Assembly (NCBI RefSeq): GCF_001652265.1
Contig: NZ_LWBS01000448.1
Span: forward strand, 1 to 22,421
DNA length: 22,421 nt
Origin: Rhizobium leguminosarum
Lineage (GTDB): Bacteria > Pseudomonadota > Alphaproteobacteria > Rhizobiales > Rhizobiaceae
Reading direction: 5' to 3'
Shown: one piece after another, positions 1-7,788 of the stretch
Layout: every line of letters begins with the position of its first letter
Position numbering within the stretch: position 1 is the first letter of the stretch
Made by a program: the position numbers and the translations under genes
The notes under the pieces: model-generated
Told to the model about the DNA's origin: nothing
What the model saw: the letters and a program-made list of their open reading frames with translations, nothing else
Database searches by the model: none

Positions 1-2
1 TC

Positions 3-155
3 GACCGTCGTATCGACAACAAAGACACCATAATCGCCGAAGTCGCAGCCTGGGAGCAGCAACGCAACGCCCACGGCGCAAAGATCCAATGGATGTTCAC
101 AACCGAAAATGCCCGCAAAAAGCTCCGCAAAGCTTACCCCGTCAAAGAGTCATAA
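3..155 (+). pseudogene. IS630-family transposase, C-terminal 50 codons (5' end outside window)
   Basis: The reading frame is open from base 3 to a TAA at 153-155. It encodes a tail containing AAWEQQRN, KIQWMFTTENARKKL and a terminal KAYP. That pattern is typical of the extreme C-terminus of IS630-family DDE transposases, which cut and paste at TA dinucleotides. Only this end is visible, so I cannot tell whether the element is intact. The bases after the stop run to a TA at 173-174, a plausible outer boundary, but the matching inverted repeat lies outside the window. The element borders the conjugation genes and may mark a rearrangement edge. The family call is from memory of the C-terminal motif. 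Entered as pseudogene only because the gene is cut by the window edge. Confidence 0.7.
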
Positions 156-213
156 TCTCTGTGGCGTGGTACTAGCAGAACAGCGGCGGAAATGACGCCT
201 GTCAGAATTGATT

Positions 214-522
214 TCACGTGATTGCCTCAAGCTCGATGCCCGTAGAAGGAGCGCAACTATCAGATTCGCGGGTTGCTGCTGACCTCGTTCGATAACCTCG
301 GGCGCGCTTTTGTCGGGTCAGCTCCAGGAAGAGGGAAACCGCATCCTGCTCCCGTTCGAAATGGTGGATCAACGTCTGGCCCTTGGTGCCGATCCGCCCC
401 CATCGCCGGGTCAGGCAAAGTTCACCGAACAGGTTGGCGTCGATCGACATCGCATAGTAGCGAGCCATGTTCTTGGCGCGGTCCTTGCGTTCGACATAAA
501 GCTGGTAGGGCTGTGCGATCAT
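214..522 (-). CDS. WGR domain-containing protein
   Basis: A 102-aa protein with an ATG at 522 and TGA at 214-216. Residues about 6-80 form a WGR domain: an aromatic strand-rich start (YQLYVERKD..NMARYYAMSI), then LTRRWGRIGTKGQ, which carries the name-giving Trp-Gly-Arg, and a helix FEREQDAVSLFLELTRQK. WGR domains occur in PARPs and in bacterial polyA-polymerase/MolR-like proteins and are thought to bind nucleic acid. Stand-alone WGR proteins of about 80-100 aa are common on rhizobial plasmids, but I know of no assigned function. It lies on the same strand as, and downstream of, the small acidic gene and traG, so it could sit at the end of the traCDG transcript. The 208-bp gap to the next gene leaves this open. 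The arginine- and serine-rich C-terminus has no recognisable fold. Confidence 0.8.
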   Translation of the reverse strand: MIAQPYQLYVERKDRAKNMARYYAMSIDANLFGELCLTRRWGRIGTKGQTLIHHFEREQDAVSLFLELTRQKRARGYRTRSAATRESDSCAPSTGIELEAIT

Positions 523-594
523 GACCGAGAATCGCGCGTGCTGAGTCTGCGGTCCAACGACAATTATGAATCGGTTTCGCGTGATCGATTCAAT

Positions 595-765
595 CTAGTG
601 AAGCGTTCGCAACGTCAGGTCTTGGGCGATCCGCCTTCGGCGTACGGCTCTATTCGCCACGGCGAACGAAGCCCGCAAGCGGTCTCCGCCCATTCGGGTC
701 ACGATCCTCTCGCGGTCGCGGCGGTATTGATCAGTACCCGAGATAGCCGAGGATATCTGCGCCAT
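595..765 (-). CDS. possible small basic protein (56 aa), overlapping the upstream acidic gene
   Basis: Starting at the ATG at 765, this frame encodes 56 residues beginning MAQISSAISG, very rich in Arg (DQYRRDRERIV, RAVRRRRIAQ). A strong Shine-Dalgarno-like purine tract (GAGGAGGGG) sits about 6 nt before the ATG. However, the same bases code for the Asp-Glu-Glu-Gly-Glu stretch of the overlapping 65-aa protein, so the purine tract may be accidental. The two genes would overlap by 35 bp in different frames, consistent with translational coupling. I do not recognise the product. The high Arg content could mean RNA or DNA binding, or simply a shadow of GC-rich DNA. Low confidence. Confidence 0.25.
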   Translation of the reverse strand: MAQISSAISGTDQYRRDRERIVTRMGGDRLRASFAVANRAVRRRRIAQDLTLRTLH

Positions 766-928
766 AATATTCCCCCTCCTCGTCGGCATGAGCAATGACC
801 TCGCCGGCGGCTTCATCGACCAATGCCTTGTCATCTTCTCGGACGGCGGCCGCCACTTCGTGGATTCGGCATTCCTCGATCGCGTCTTCAGCCGAAACCT
901 GAGCCTCACAGGCTTCCCAATATCGCAT
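731..928 (-). CDS. small acidic conserved hypothetical protein (65 aa)
   Basis: ATG at 928, TGA at 731-733. The protein begins MRYWEACEAQ and is strongly acidic (EDAIEECRIHE, REDDKALVDEAAGEV), ending in ADEEGEYYGADILGYLGY. It starts 18 bases downstream of the traG stop on the same strand, so it probably belongs to the traCDG transcript. I recall similar short acidic proteins beside traG on rhizobial plasmids but know no function for them. The composition (low pI, helical first half, aromatic tail) would suit a small partner or inhibitor of a basic protein, but that is only inference. I prefer this frame to the overlapping 130-residue frame at 595-987 because the latter is Arg-rich and overruns the end of traG. 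Confidence 0.6.
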   Translation of the reverse strand: MRYWEACEAQVSAEDAIEECRIHEVAAAVREDDKALVDEAAGEVIAHADEEGEYYGADILGYLGY

Positions 929-946
929 TGATGGATCCTCCCGCGT

Positions 947-2899
947 TTAGTTCGGTTCGGCCGAAGCTGAGACTTCTGGACGATCACCGCGCTGTTGAAA
1001 CCTGTTTTCGCCGACGCACGACTTCATATCCGGTCGGCGGAACCAGATCGCACGGCCGCATCGCAATGGCGCGTTGCCGGCGGTGAAGACGATCTGCTCG
1101 TCAGCACGCATGCGAAGAACTTCGTGCGGTTGGATCAGCTGCCTGGAGGCGAGCTGCTTCGAGCGAGTTCGTGACGACCCGCGCGATTGGAAACTGCGGC
1201 TGACCTGGTCGATCTCGACTGTCGTCGTGCCGCATCGGCGCGAGATATAATCGGCTGTTTCCGGATCATTGATTGCCGCAAATGAGATCCAGCTGACGCT
1301 CTCGAACCATTTGCTGGACGCGTCGCGACCGCCGTAGGTTTCCCGCAGCTGGCCGATCGACTGGTAGATCATCGTGAGCGTGATGCCATATTTCCGGCCG
1401 GCATCACGTGCCGTCTCCAGCACCCGCATGTAACCGAGCCTTGCCACCTCATCGAGGAGAAACAGTGCCCGGCCTTTGATCGCCCCGTCGCGATTATAGA
1501 TCGCGTTGAGGAAGGAGCCGATGATGACGCGCGCCAGACCGGCATGGGTTTCCAAAGTCTTGAGGTCGATGTTGATGAAGACGTCGGTTTCACCATCGGC
1601 CAGCGCCTCGGTCGAGAAGCTAGAACCGGACACCAAGGCGCCGTAGTTCGCATAGCTCAGCCAATGCGTTTCCTTGATCGCATTGGCGTAGACACCGGAG
1701 AAGGTCTCCGGCGTCATGTTGACGAAGGCGGCGACATTCTCCTTCACGAAGTCGGACGCTGAATTGTCGTATATTTCCTGCAGGCGAGCACGGAGCTTTG
1801 GCTCCGGCTCCGACAGATTGGCGCGGACCTGCCGCAACGTCTGTTGCTTCTTATCGGTATGTCCGGACATGCAGACATCGGCGATCATCGCGGTCAAAAG
1901 CTGAAGTCCGGATGCGCGAAAAAAGTCGTCGCGGACGCCAGTCGCGCGGCCACTGTCGCTCATGATCCATGACGCGACGGCCGCGATATCCTCTTCCTTG
2001 CTGCCACCGTGGCGACCGATCCAGTCGAGCGCGTTGAAGCCGGAACCGGCATCTTTCGGATCGAGGACGATGACCCGCCGGCCTGCCTTTCGCCGATGCT
2101 CCATCACCATCGGCGCCACCTCGTTGGACGGATCGAGCACGACGAGCGAGCCGCCCCACTTGAGCGCGGTCGGGATCGTGACAGAAGTCGTCTTGAAGCC
2201 ACCTGAACCGGCGAAAACGATCCCATGCGATGAGCCGAACGAGCCGTCGAAGCACAACAGCGGTGCGGAACCTCCCCTTCCCCAGGTCGTCGGCTCACCG
2301 GCTCGAAACGACGAGTCGGCCGGATTGTCGCGATCGACACGATATCGCTCGCCTATGACGATGCCTCCTGTTTCCGGAAAAAGCTTTTCGGCATCTTGCA
2401 TCGTCATCCAGTCCGCTTCTCCGTGCAGGGCGCGTTTGCCCCGGATGCGTCTGGGCTCGCTTCGCGAAAACGCCGCATTGCCTATCCTCGCAACGCGCAG
2501 CGCGAAGAATGTCGTGAGCAGCGCGGTGCTCGCTCCTGCGATGGTCGAAGGATCGGCATAGGACAGAAGCGTCCTTCCCGTTGGGACTTGCCCGGCAAAA
2601 GCCAGCAGGCGCGATCCCTCCCTAAGCGCTGCGACGGCGATGACACCGAGACCGCCCGCGGCAACGCTCCAGCCCGCGGTCTTGACATTGATCGATCCCC
2701 TCATGCCGAACAGAAACATGAGCCCGCATGCCCCGGCCAGGGCATAGGGCAGTACGAGCCCGATCCGCCCGAGCATCAGCTTCGCCTGATCCGTCGTTCC
2801 GAATGCGGCGAGCCAGCGTTCGATACCGGGGAGGCTCAGCGCAATTGCCAGCATGGCCACGGCTGGAATGGCGGCGACGAGGATCCTCTTAGGCGTCAT
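947..2899 (-). CDS. traG: Ti-type conjugative coupling protein TraG (VirD4-like ATPase)
   Basis: A 650-aa VirD4/TraG-family hexameric inner-membrane ATPase. It delivers the relaxase-DNA complex to the Trb secretion channel. The N-terminus has three or more hydrophobic segments (about residues 4-22, 48-66 and 80-100). A Walker A-like GSGGFKTT follows, with Lys at about 236, then Walker [11 protein letters not shown] with Asp483-Glu484, and the family signature [14 protein letters not shown] chose the ATG at 2899 (MTPKRILVA), which overlaps the traD stop by 11 bp as in other Ti-type traD-traG pairs. The frame can extend nine codons to 2926, but that would lie deeper inside traD. It is the last tra gene in the traC-traD-traG unit. 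Length and motifs look intact. Confidence 0.95.
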   Translation of the reverse strand: MTPKRILVAAIPAVAMLAIALSLPGIERWLAAFGTTDQAKLMLGRIGLVLPYALAGACGLMFLFGMRGSINVKTAGWSVAAGGLGVIAVAALREGSRLLAFAGQVPTGRTLLSYADPSTIAGASTALLTTFFALRVARIGNAAFSRSEPRRIRGKRALHGEADWMTMQDAEKLFPETGGIVIGERYRVDRDNPADSSFRAGEPTTWGRGGSAPLLCFDGSFGSSHGIVFAGSGGFKTTSVTIPTALKWGGSLVVLDPSNEVAPMVMEHRRKAGRRVIVLDPKDAGSGFNALDWIGRHGGSKEEDIAAVASWIMSDSGRATGVRDDFFRASGLQLLTAMIADVCMSGHTDKKQQTLRQVRANLSEPEPKLRARLQEIYDNSASDFVKENVAAFVNMTPETFSGVYANAIKETHWLSYANYGALVSGSSFSTEALADGETDVFINIDLKTLETHAGLARVIIGSFLNAIYNRDGAIKGRALFLLDEVARLGYMRVLETARDAGRKYGITLTMIYQSIGQLRETYGGRDASSKWFESVSWISFAAINDPETADYISRRCGTTTVEIDQVSRSFQSRGSSRTRSKQLASRQLIQPHEVLRMRADEQIVFTAGNAPLRCGRAIWFRRPDMKSCVGENRFQQRGDRPEVSASAEPN

Positions 2900-3101
2900 C
2901 GGCGAATGCCTTTGCGCCGAGTTCACTCAGACGAGTGCGCTCCGCCTCGTCAGCCTTGATCCGCGCGCCGGCGTCGATCAGCAACCCGAGCAAGAGCGCG
3001 CGTTTCTCATAGCGCAAGCCTGCCTTGACGATCAGGCCGCCGAGCTCGATCTTTTCCCGCGCGTCCTTCTTGCGGGCTTCGGTCGCCGTCATCTTTTGCA
3101 T
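2889..3101 (-). CDS. traD: conjugal transfer protein TraD (Ti-type)
   Basis: A 70-aa small basic protein with ATG at 3101 and TAA at 2889-2891. The block [20 protein letters not shown] followed by [17 protein letters not shown] is characteristic of Ti-type TraD, unrelated to the VirD4-like TraD of F plasmids. TraD is thought to be an accessory relaxosome or DNA-processing protein; its exact function is not well defined. It lies 19 bp downstream of traC and overlaps traG by 11 bp, giving a compact traCDG operon transcribed away from oriT. The start could also be the second Met (residue 4); the difference is trivial. Confidence 0.92.
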   Translation of the reverse strand: MQKMTATEARKKDAREKIELGGLIVKAGLRYEKRALLLGLLIDAGARIKADEAERTRLSELGAKAFADDA

Positions 3102-3120
3102 TCGCTCAAGCCTCCGCAGA

Positions 3121-3378
3121 TTAGCCCGCAGCCTCGCCAGCGCCGTTCGGCGGCGTGGTCGCAGGCTTGCGTCCCTGAGCGGGTTTCGTTTCTCCGCGAA
3201 ACCGGCTGGCGACCTCTTCGAATGCCGACAGAAGATCAGCCTCTTCTATCTCGATCTCCCCGATCCCCGCACGTAACGCGATGCGCCCGATGCGCTCGGC
3301 ATCACGTGTTTCGGCCTGCTTGAGTTGCTCCTGCAAGCGAGCAATCTCTTCGCGGATTTTGGCGGTTGGCTTCTTCAT
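3121..3378 (-). CDS. traC: conjugal transfer protein TraC (relaxosome accessory)
   Basis: An 85-aa protein from the ATG at 3378, with a GAGGAAG ribosome site about 10 nt upstream. The helical N-terminus [20 protein letters not shown], a heptad-rich coiled-coil stretch, is typical of TraC of Ti and Sym plasmids. The middle ([29 protein letters not shown]) matches the family, followed by a Lys/Pro-rich tail. TraC helps the relaxase TraA at oriT and may bind DNA at the nick region. The same frame runs open upstream to 3609, but that stretch crosses the tra box and oriT and resembles no protein, so I reject the long form. First gene of the minus-strand tra unit, likely driven from the divergent tra box region. 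Confidence 0.92.
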   Translation of the reverse strand: MKKPTAKIREEIARLQEQLKQAETRDAERIGRIALRAGIGEIEIEEADLLSAFEEVASRFRGETKPAQGRKPATTPPNGAGEAAG

Positions 3379-3447
3379 GGGCGTCGCTTCCTCGTTGCTA
3401 ATGGTTCGATGAAGACGAACCCTGCCCCGAATTTTCTCCCGCTGGAA

Positions 3448-3465
3448 AGGTGCAATGTTGCACCT
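3448..3465. promoter_or_regulatory. tra-box-like 18-bp palindrome (TraR operator) between traC and traA
   Basis: AGGTGCAATGTTGCACCT is an inverted repeat of two 8-bp arms (AGGTGCAA/TTGCACCT) around a central TG. It has the 18-bp length and the GTGCA...TGCAC half-sites of the Ti plasmid tra box, whose consensus from memory is ATGTGCAGATCTGCACAT. The position between the divergent traCDG and traAFB units is where the tra box lies in pTiC58. It differs from the consensus at the second position of each arm and in the central bases. Whether the local TraR, which has an altered ligand pocket, still uses it is unknown. Confidence 0.75.
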
Positions 3466-3518
3466 CGCCAAAGCCCCAGCTTTTGGCGAATGATCCCGCC
3501 GTTCCGAAGGAGCGGATC

Positions 3519-3555
3519 CAAGGGCGCAATTATACGTCGCTGACGCGACGCCCTG
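3519..3555. other. oriT: origin of transfer (oriT) nick region, Ti/RSF1010-like
   Basis: The stretch from 3519 holds CCAAGGGCGCAATTATACG followed by the hairpin CGTCGC (3535-3540)-TGAC-GCGACG (3545-3550). Read on the minus strand this is TATAATTGCGCCCTTG, close to the RSF1010/Q-type nick sequence (core GCGCCCT). The Ti plasmid oriT is known to resemble RSF1010 and T-DNA borders. A second short dyad, AGGGCG (3521-3526) and CGCCCT (3549-3554), brackets the hairpin. The location between traC and traA is the canonical one. I infer that TraA nicks near the GCGCCCT on the minus strand, but the exact phosphodiester bond cannot be read from sequence. Confidence 0.8.
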
Positions 3556-3643
3556 CTCAAGGGCCCTGCCAATGGTCTGGATTGGGCCAACCGCTCTCAA
3601 CGAACGCATTGAAAATGTTCGATCTTAGGAGCTCGTTCTCATC

Positions 3644-6600
3644 GTGGCTGTCCCGCATTTCTCAGTCGGCATCGTTGCCCGCGGCTCAGGCCGCAGCGCC
3701 GTGCTGTCAGCGGCCTACCGGCACTGCGCCAAGATGGAGTTCGAGCGGGAAGCCCGCACGATCGACTACAGCCGCAAGCAAGGACTGCTGCATGAGGAGT
3801 TCGTTATCCCCGAAGACGCGCCCGACTGGCTGCGGTCGATGTTGGCCGATCGATCCGTGTCAGGCGCATCAGAAACCTTCTGGAATAAGGTCGAGGCATT
3901 CGAAAAGCGGACTGATGCGCAGCTTGCCAAGGATGTGACCATCGCCCTGCCGATTGAGCTGTCCTCCGATCAGAACATCGCCCTCGTCCGCGATTTCGTC
4001 GAGCGGCACATTACCGCCAAGGGCATGGTCGCCGACTGGGTGTTTCATGACGCGCCGGGCAATCCGCACATCCATCTGATGACGACCTTGCGGCCGCTGA
4101 CCGAAGACGGGTTTGGCGCAAAGAAGGTCGCGGTTTTGGGGCCGGATGGCAATCCTGTTCGCAACGATGCGGGCAAGATCGTCTACGAACTTTGGGCCGG
4201 GACCGCCGACGATTTCAATGCCTTTCGCGACGGCTGGTTCGCATGCCAGAACCGGCATCTGGCACTCGCCGGTCTCGACATCCGCATCGACGGCCGGTCC
4301 TTTGAGAAGCTGGGGATCGAGCTGACGCCAACCATTCATCTCGGCGTCGGGACGAGAGCGATCGAGCGGAAAGGCGACGGCGGGGAGGAGAAGGTCGCGC
4401 TCGAGCGGTTGGAGCTGCAGGGAGAACGCCGCGCCGAGAACGCCCGGCGGATCCAGCGCAATCCGGAAATCGTGCTAGACCTCATTACCCGCGAGAAGAG
4501 CGTCTTCGAGGAACGCGATATCGCCAAGATCCTCTACCGCTACATTGACGATGCGGCGCTCTTCCAAAACCTGATGGCGCAGATCCTGCAAAGCCCGCAA
4601 ACGCTCCGGCTCGACCGTGAGCGCATGGATTTGGTCACCGGCGTCAGGGCACCGAGCAAATACACGACGCGAGAGCTGATCCGGCTTGAAGCGCAGATGG
4701 CCAATCAAGCGATCTGGCTGTCGAAGCGATCCTCTCATGGCGTCAAGCAAGCAGTTCTGAGCGGTGTCTTTTCGCGGCATGAGCGCCTGTCGGACGAGCA
4801 GAAAACCGCGATCGAACATGTCGCAGGTCCGGAGCGCATCGCCGCCGTGATCGGCCGCGCCGGCGCCGGTAAGACGACGATGATGAAGGCGGCGCGAGAG
4901 GCGTGGGAGGCGGCTGGTTATAGAGTCGTCGGTGGCGCGCTTGCGGGCAAGGCGGCGGAAGGCTTGGATAGGGAGGCCGGCATTGCCTCCCGCACGCTGT
5001 CCGCTTGGGAGCTAAGATGGGATCAGGAGCGAGATCGGCTTGATGACAAGACTGTCTTCGTCCTCGACGAGGCAGGCATGGTCTCGTCCCGGCAGATGGC
5101 CCGCTTCGTCGAAGCGGTAACCGCGTCCGGCTCAAAGCTCGTCCTGGTCGGCGATCCCGAGCAGTTGCAGCCGATCGAGGCCGGCGCTGCCTTCCGCGCC
5201 ATTTCAGAGCGGATCGGCTATGCGGAACTCGAGACAATCTACCGTCAGCGCGAACAGTGGATGCGCGATGCTTCGCTCGATCTGGCGCGTGGAAACGTGT
5301 CGGCTGCGCTCGACGCTCACGCGCAGCGGGATTTGGTGCGGACCAGTTGGACCAGGGACGAGGCGGTCACTGCTTTGATCGCCGACTGGGACCATGAATA
5401 CGATCCGGCCAAGTCGACTCTGATCCTCGCTCACCGTCGTGTTGACGTGCGTCTGTTGAACGAGATGGCGCGCAGCAAGCTGGTCGAGCGAGGGGTGATC
5501 GAAGCCGGCCATGCGTTCAAGACGGAAGATGGGACGAGGCAGTTTGCGGCCGGCGATCAGATCGTCTTTCTGAAGAATGAAGGGTCGCTCGGCGTCAAGA
5601 ACGGCATGTTGGCGCGTGTCGTCGACGCCCAGCCGGGGCGGATTGTTGCTGACATCGGCGATGGCGAAGATCATCGTCAGGTCGTGGTCGAACAGCGGTT
5701 CTATGCCAATGTCGATCACGGCTACGCCACTACGGTGCATAAGAGCCAGGGCGCCACCGTCGATCGCGTCAAGGTGCTGGCGTCGAGCACGCTGGACCGG
5801 CACCTGTCCTATGTCGCCATGACGCGCCACCGCGAGACGGCGGAACTCTATGTCGGGCTGGAAGAGTTCGCGCAACGGCGCGGCGGCGTGCTGATAGCCC
5901 ATGGCGAAGCGCCCTACGAGCATAAGTCGGACAACCGCAACAGCTACTATGTGACGCTCAGCTTTGCCGATGGCCAGGAAAGAACCGTCTGGGGTGTCGA
6001 TCTCGCGCGGGCGATGGATGCGTCGGACGCCAAGATCGGTGATCGCATCGGCCTAAAACACGTCGGATCGCAGCGCGTCACGCTCCCCGACGGCACTGAG
6101 GTCGACCGCAATTCCTGGAAAGTCGTGCCGATCCAGGAACTGGCGATGGCCCGGCTCCATGAACGGCTCTCGCGTGCCGGATCGAAAGAAACGACGCTCG
6201 ACTATCAGGACGCTTCGCACTATCGCGCTGCGCTGCGGTTTGCTGAGGCGCGTGGCCTCCATCTGATGAATGTCGCCCGCACCATCGCACACGACCAGCT
6301 CCAATGGACCGTCCGTCAATCGTCGAAACTCGCCGAGCTCGGCGCACGCCTTGCCGCCGTTGCGGCAAGGCTCGGCCTTGGCAGAGCGAAGTCGACCGCA
6401 TCGACAACATCTGTAATCAAAGAGGTAAAACCCATGGTCTCAGGTACGACGACCTTCCCCCGATCGATTGGTCAGGCGGTCGAAGACAGGCTCTCGACCG
6501 ATCCAAGCCTGAAGGATAGCTGGGGGGAAGTTTCCGCTCGCTTCCATCACGTCTTTGCGGATCCACAGGCCGCCTTCAAGGCAGTCAACGTCGACGCCAT

Positions 6601-7225
6601 GCTGGCGAATGGGACGGTAGCGGCTACGACGATTGCGCGCATTGCCGAGCAGCCGGAAAGCTTCGGCGCGCTCAAGGGGAAGACCGGTCTGTTTGCGGGG
6701 AGCGCCGAGAAGCAGGCCCGCGATACAGCACTCGTCAACGCACCCGCACTGGCCCGCGATCTGCAGGGCTTCATTGCGAAACGCGCAGAGGCGGCCAGCC
6801 GCTATGAGGACGAGGAACGCGCGGTCCGTACCAAGCTCTCGCTCGATATTCCGGCTCTCTCCGCATCGGCAACGCAGGTGCTCGAGCGCGTGCGTGATGC
6901 GATCGATCGAAACGATATCCCCGCCGGTCTCGAGTTCGCTTTGGCGGACAAGATGGTGAAGGCCGAGCTTGAAGGTTTTGCCAAGGCCGTGTCGGAGCGC
7001 TTCGGGGAAAGAACCTTCCTTCCGCTTGCGGCAAAGACTGCGGACGGGAAGGCGTTCGAGGCAGCGTCCGCGGGTATGCAGCCGGCCCAGAAGAACGAGC
7101 TGCGATCCGCCTGGGACACGATCCGCACCGTTCAGCAATTGGCTGCGCATGAGCGGACAGCTGTGGCACTCAAACAGGCGGAAACCATGCGGCAGACCCA
7201 AGCGAAAGGGTTGTCGCTGAAATGA
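3644..7225 (+). CDS. traA: Ti-type conjugative relaxase/helicase TraA
   Basis: An 1193-aa MOBQ relaxase fused to a RecD-like helicase. It begins at a GTG (3644) with TAGGAGC upstream at 3626-3632, the usual start (MAVPHFSVGIVARGSGRSAV). The N-terminus carries SAAYRHCA with the probable nicking Tyr25, and the metal-binding GNPHIHLM with His142 and His144. The helicase part has Walker A GRAGAGKTT (Lys410), Walker B FVLDEAGM (Asp475-Glu476), GDPEQLQP, and the late motif VHKSQGATVDRV (His699). From about residue 931 a helical region that I recall as BID-like in alphaproteobacterial TraA proteins ends in a basic tail (QAKGLSLK), probably the type IV secretion signal. It overlaps traF by 4 bp (ATGA). 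All key catalytic residues are present, so the relaxase looks functional. Confidence 0.96.
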   Translation: MAVPHFSVGIVARGSGRSAVLSAAYRHCAKMEFEREARTIDYSRKQGLLHEEFVIPEDAPDWLRSMLADRSVSGASETFWNKVEAFEKRTDAQLAKDVTIALPIELSSDQNIALVRDFVERHITAKGMVADWVFHDAPGNPHIHLMTTLRPLTEDGFGAKKVAVLGPDGNPVRNDAGKIVYELWAGTADDFNAFRDGWFACQNRHLALAGLDIRIDGRSFEKLGIELTPTIHLGVGTRAIERKGDGGEEKVALERLELQGERRAENARRIQRNPEIVLDLITREKSVFEERDIAKILYRYIDDAALFQNLMAQILQSPQTLRLDRERMDLVTGVRAPSKYTTRELIRLEAQMANQAIWLSKRSSHGVKQAVLSGVFSRHERLSDEQKTAIEHVAGPERIAAVIGRAGAGKTTMMKAAREAWEAAGYRVVGGALAGKAAEGLDREAGIASRTLSAWELRWDQERDRLDDKTVFVLDEAGMVSSRQMARFVEAVTASGSKLVLVGDPEQLQPIEAGAAFRAISERIGYAELETIYRQREQWMRDASLDLARGNVSAALDAHAQRDLVRTSWTRDEAVTALIADWDHEYDPAKSTLILAHRRVDVRLLNEMARSKLVERGVIEAGHAFKTEDGTRQFAAGDQIVFLKNEGSLGVKNGMLARVVDAQPGRIVADIGDGEDHRQVVVEQRFYANVDHGYATTVHKSQGATVDRVKVLASSTLDRHLSYVAMTRHRETAELYVGLEEFAQRRGGVLIAHGEAPYEHKSDNRNSYYVTLSFADGQERTVWGVDLARAMDASDAKIGDRIGLKHVGSQRVTLPDGTEVDRNSWKVVPIQELAMARLHERLSRAGSKETTLDYQDASHYRAALRFAEARGLHLMNVARTIAHDQLQWTVRQSSKLAELGARLAAVAARLGLGRAKSTASTTSVIKEVKPMVSGTTTFPRSIGQAVEDRLSTDPSLKDSWGEVSARFHHVFADPQAAFKAVNVDAMLANGTVAATTIARIAEQPESFGALKGKTGLFAGSAEKQARDTALVNAPALARDLQGFIAKRAEAASRYEDEERAVRTKLSLDIPALSASATQVLERVRDAIDRNDIPAGLEFALADKMVKAELEGFAKAVSERFGERTFLPLAAKTADGKAFEAASAGMQPAQKNELRSAWDTIRTVQQLAAHERTAVALKQAETMRQTQAKGLSLK

Positions 7226-7788
7226 TGTCTCATATCTCCTCCACCCCTGCCGCTGCGCGCCAAAGGCGACCGGCTCTCGTTCTCCTTGCAGTGTCATGTG
7301 GCGTTGCCCTTGCGGTGATCTTCGGTGGGTCCATCGGTGGCCTGCGGATCAACACCACGCCCAGTGAGCCGCTCGGACTCTGGCGTGTTGCAGCCCTCGA
7401 TCGCCCTGTTCAGGTAGGCGACCTGGTGTTCGTCTGTCCACCGAAGACCGACGCTGTTTCCGAGGGATTTCAGAGAGGCTATCTCCGCTCGGGCCTGTGC
7501 CCGGGGGGCTTTGGGCCCCTCATCAAGACGGTGGCTGCGGTCGGCGGCCAGCGCATCGAGATCGCGAGCCATGTCACGGTCGATGGGCGGCCAATCGCAA
7601 ACTCGAGCCTCGTCTCTCAGGATGGCCAGGGGCGGCCGTTGCGCCCGTATGTGGGAGGGAAGATTCCGGCCGGCTTCGTGTTCCTCCACTCGCCATTTCC
7701 CGGATCCTGGGACTCTCGATATTTCGGGCCGGTCCCTGTTTCCAGGGTCCTCGGCCTTGCAAGGCAGGTGCTCACCTATGCGCCATGA
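7222..7788 (+). CDS. traF: conjugative transfer signal peptidase TraF
   Basis: A 188-aa S26-type serine peptidase. In the RP4 and Ti systems TraF processes the TrbC propilin, including its cyclisation in RP4/Ti. One N-terminal membrane segment spans about residues 18-36. The catalytic Ser is in TTPSEPLGLWR (Ser48) and the general-base Lys is in PLIKTVAAVGG (Lys102). A late GPVPVSRVLG matches the family. The ATG at 7222 overlaps the traA stop (ATGA); a second ATG follows directly at 7225. Its 3' end overlaps traB by 11 bp, so traA, traF and traB are probably coupled. The substrate gene trbC is not in the window, although most of the other trb genes are. Confidence 0.93.
   Translation: MMSHISSTPAAARQRRPALVLLAVSCGVALAVIFGGSIGGLRINTTPSEPLGLWRVAALDRPVQVGDLVFVCPPKTDAVSEGFQRGYLRSGLCPGGFGPLIKTVAAVGGQRIEIASHVTVDGRPIANSSLVSQDGQGRPLRPYVGGKIPAGFVFLHSPFPGSWDSRYFGPVPVSRVLGLARQVLTYAP

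Noticed and set aside
595..987. 130-residue minus-strand frame overlapping the acidic protein and the end of traG
   Set aside because: Overlaps traG and the better-supported 65-aa gene; Arg-rich shadow. Only its last 56 codons are kept as a low-confidence candidate.
3379..3609. Longer N-terminal extension of TraC
   Set aside because: The extension would translate the tra box and oriT; the ATG at 3378 has a ribosome site and fits the family start.
6440..7297. 285-residue minus-strand open frame opposite traA
   Set aside because: Antisense to a clear traA C-terminus; rich in Arg/Cys/Gly with no family resemblance. Shadow of GC-rich coding DNA.
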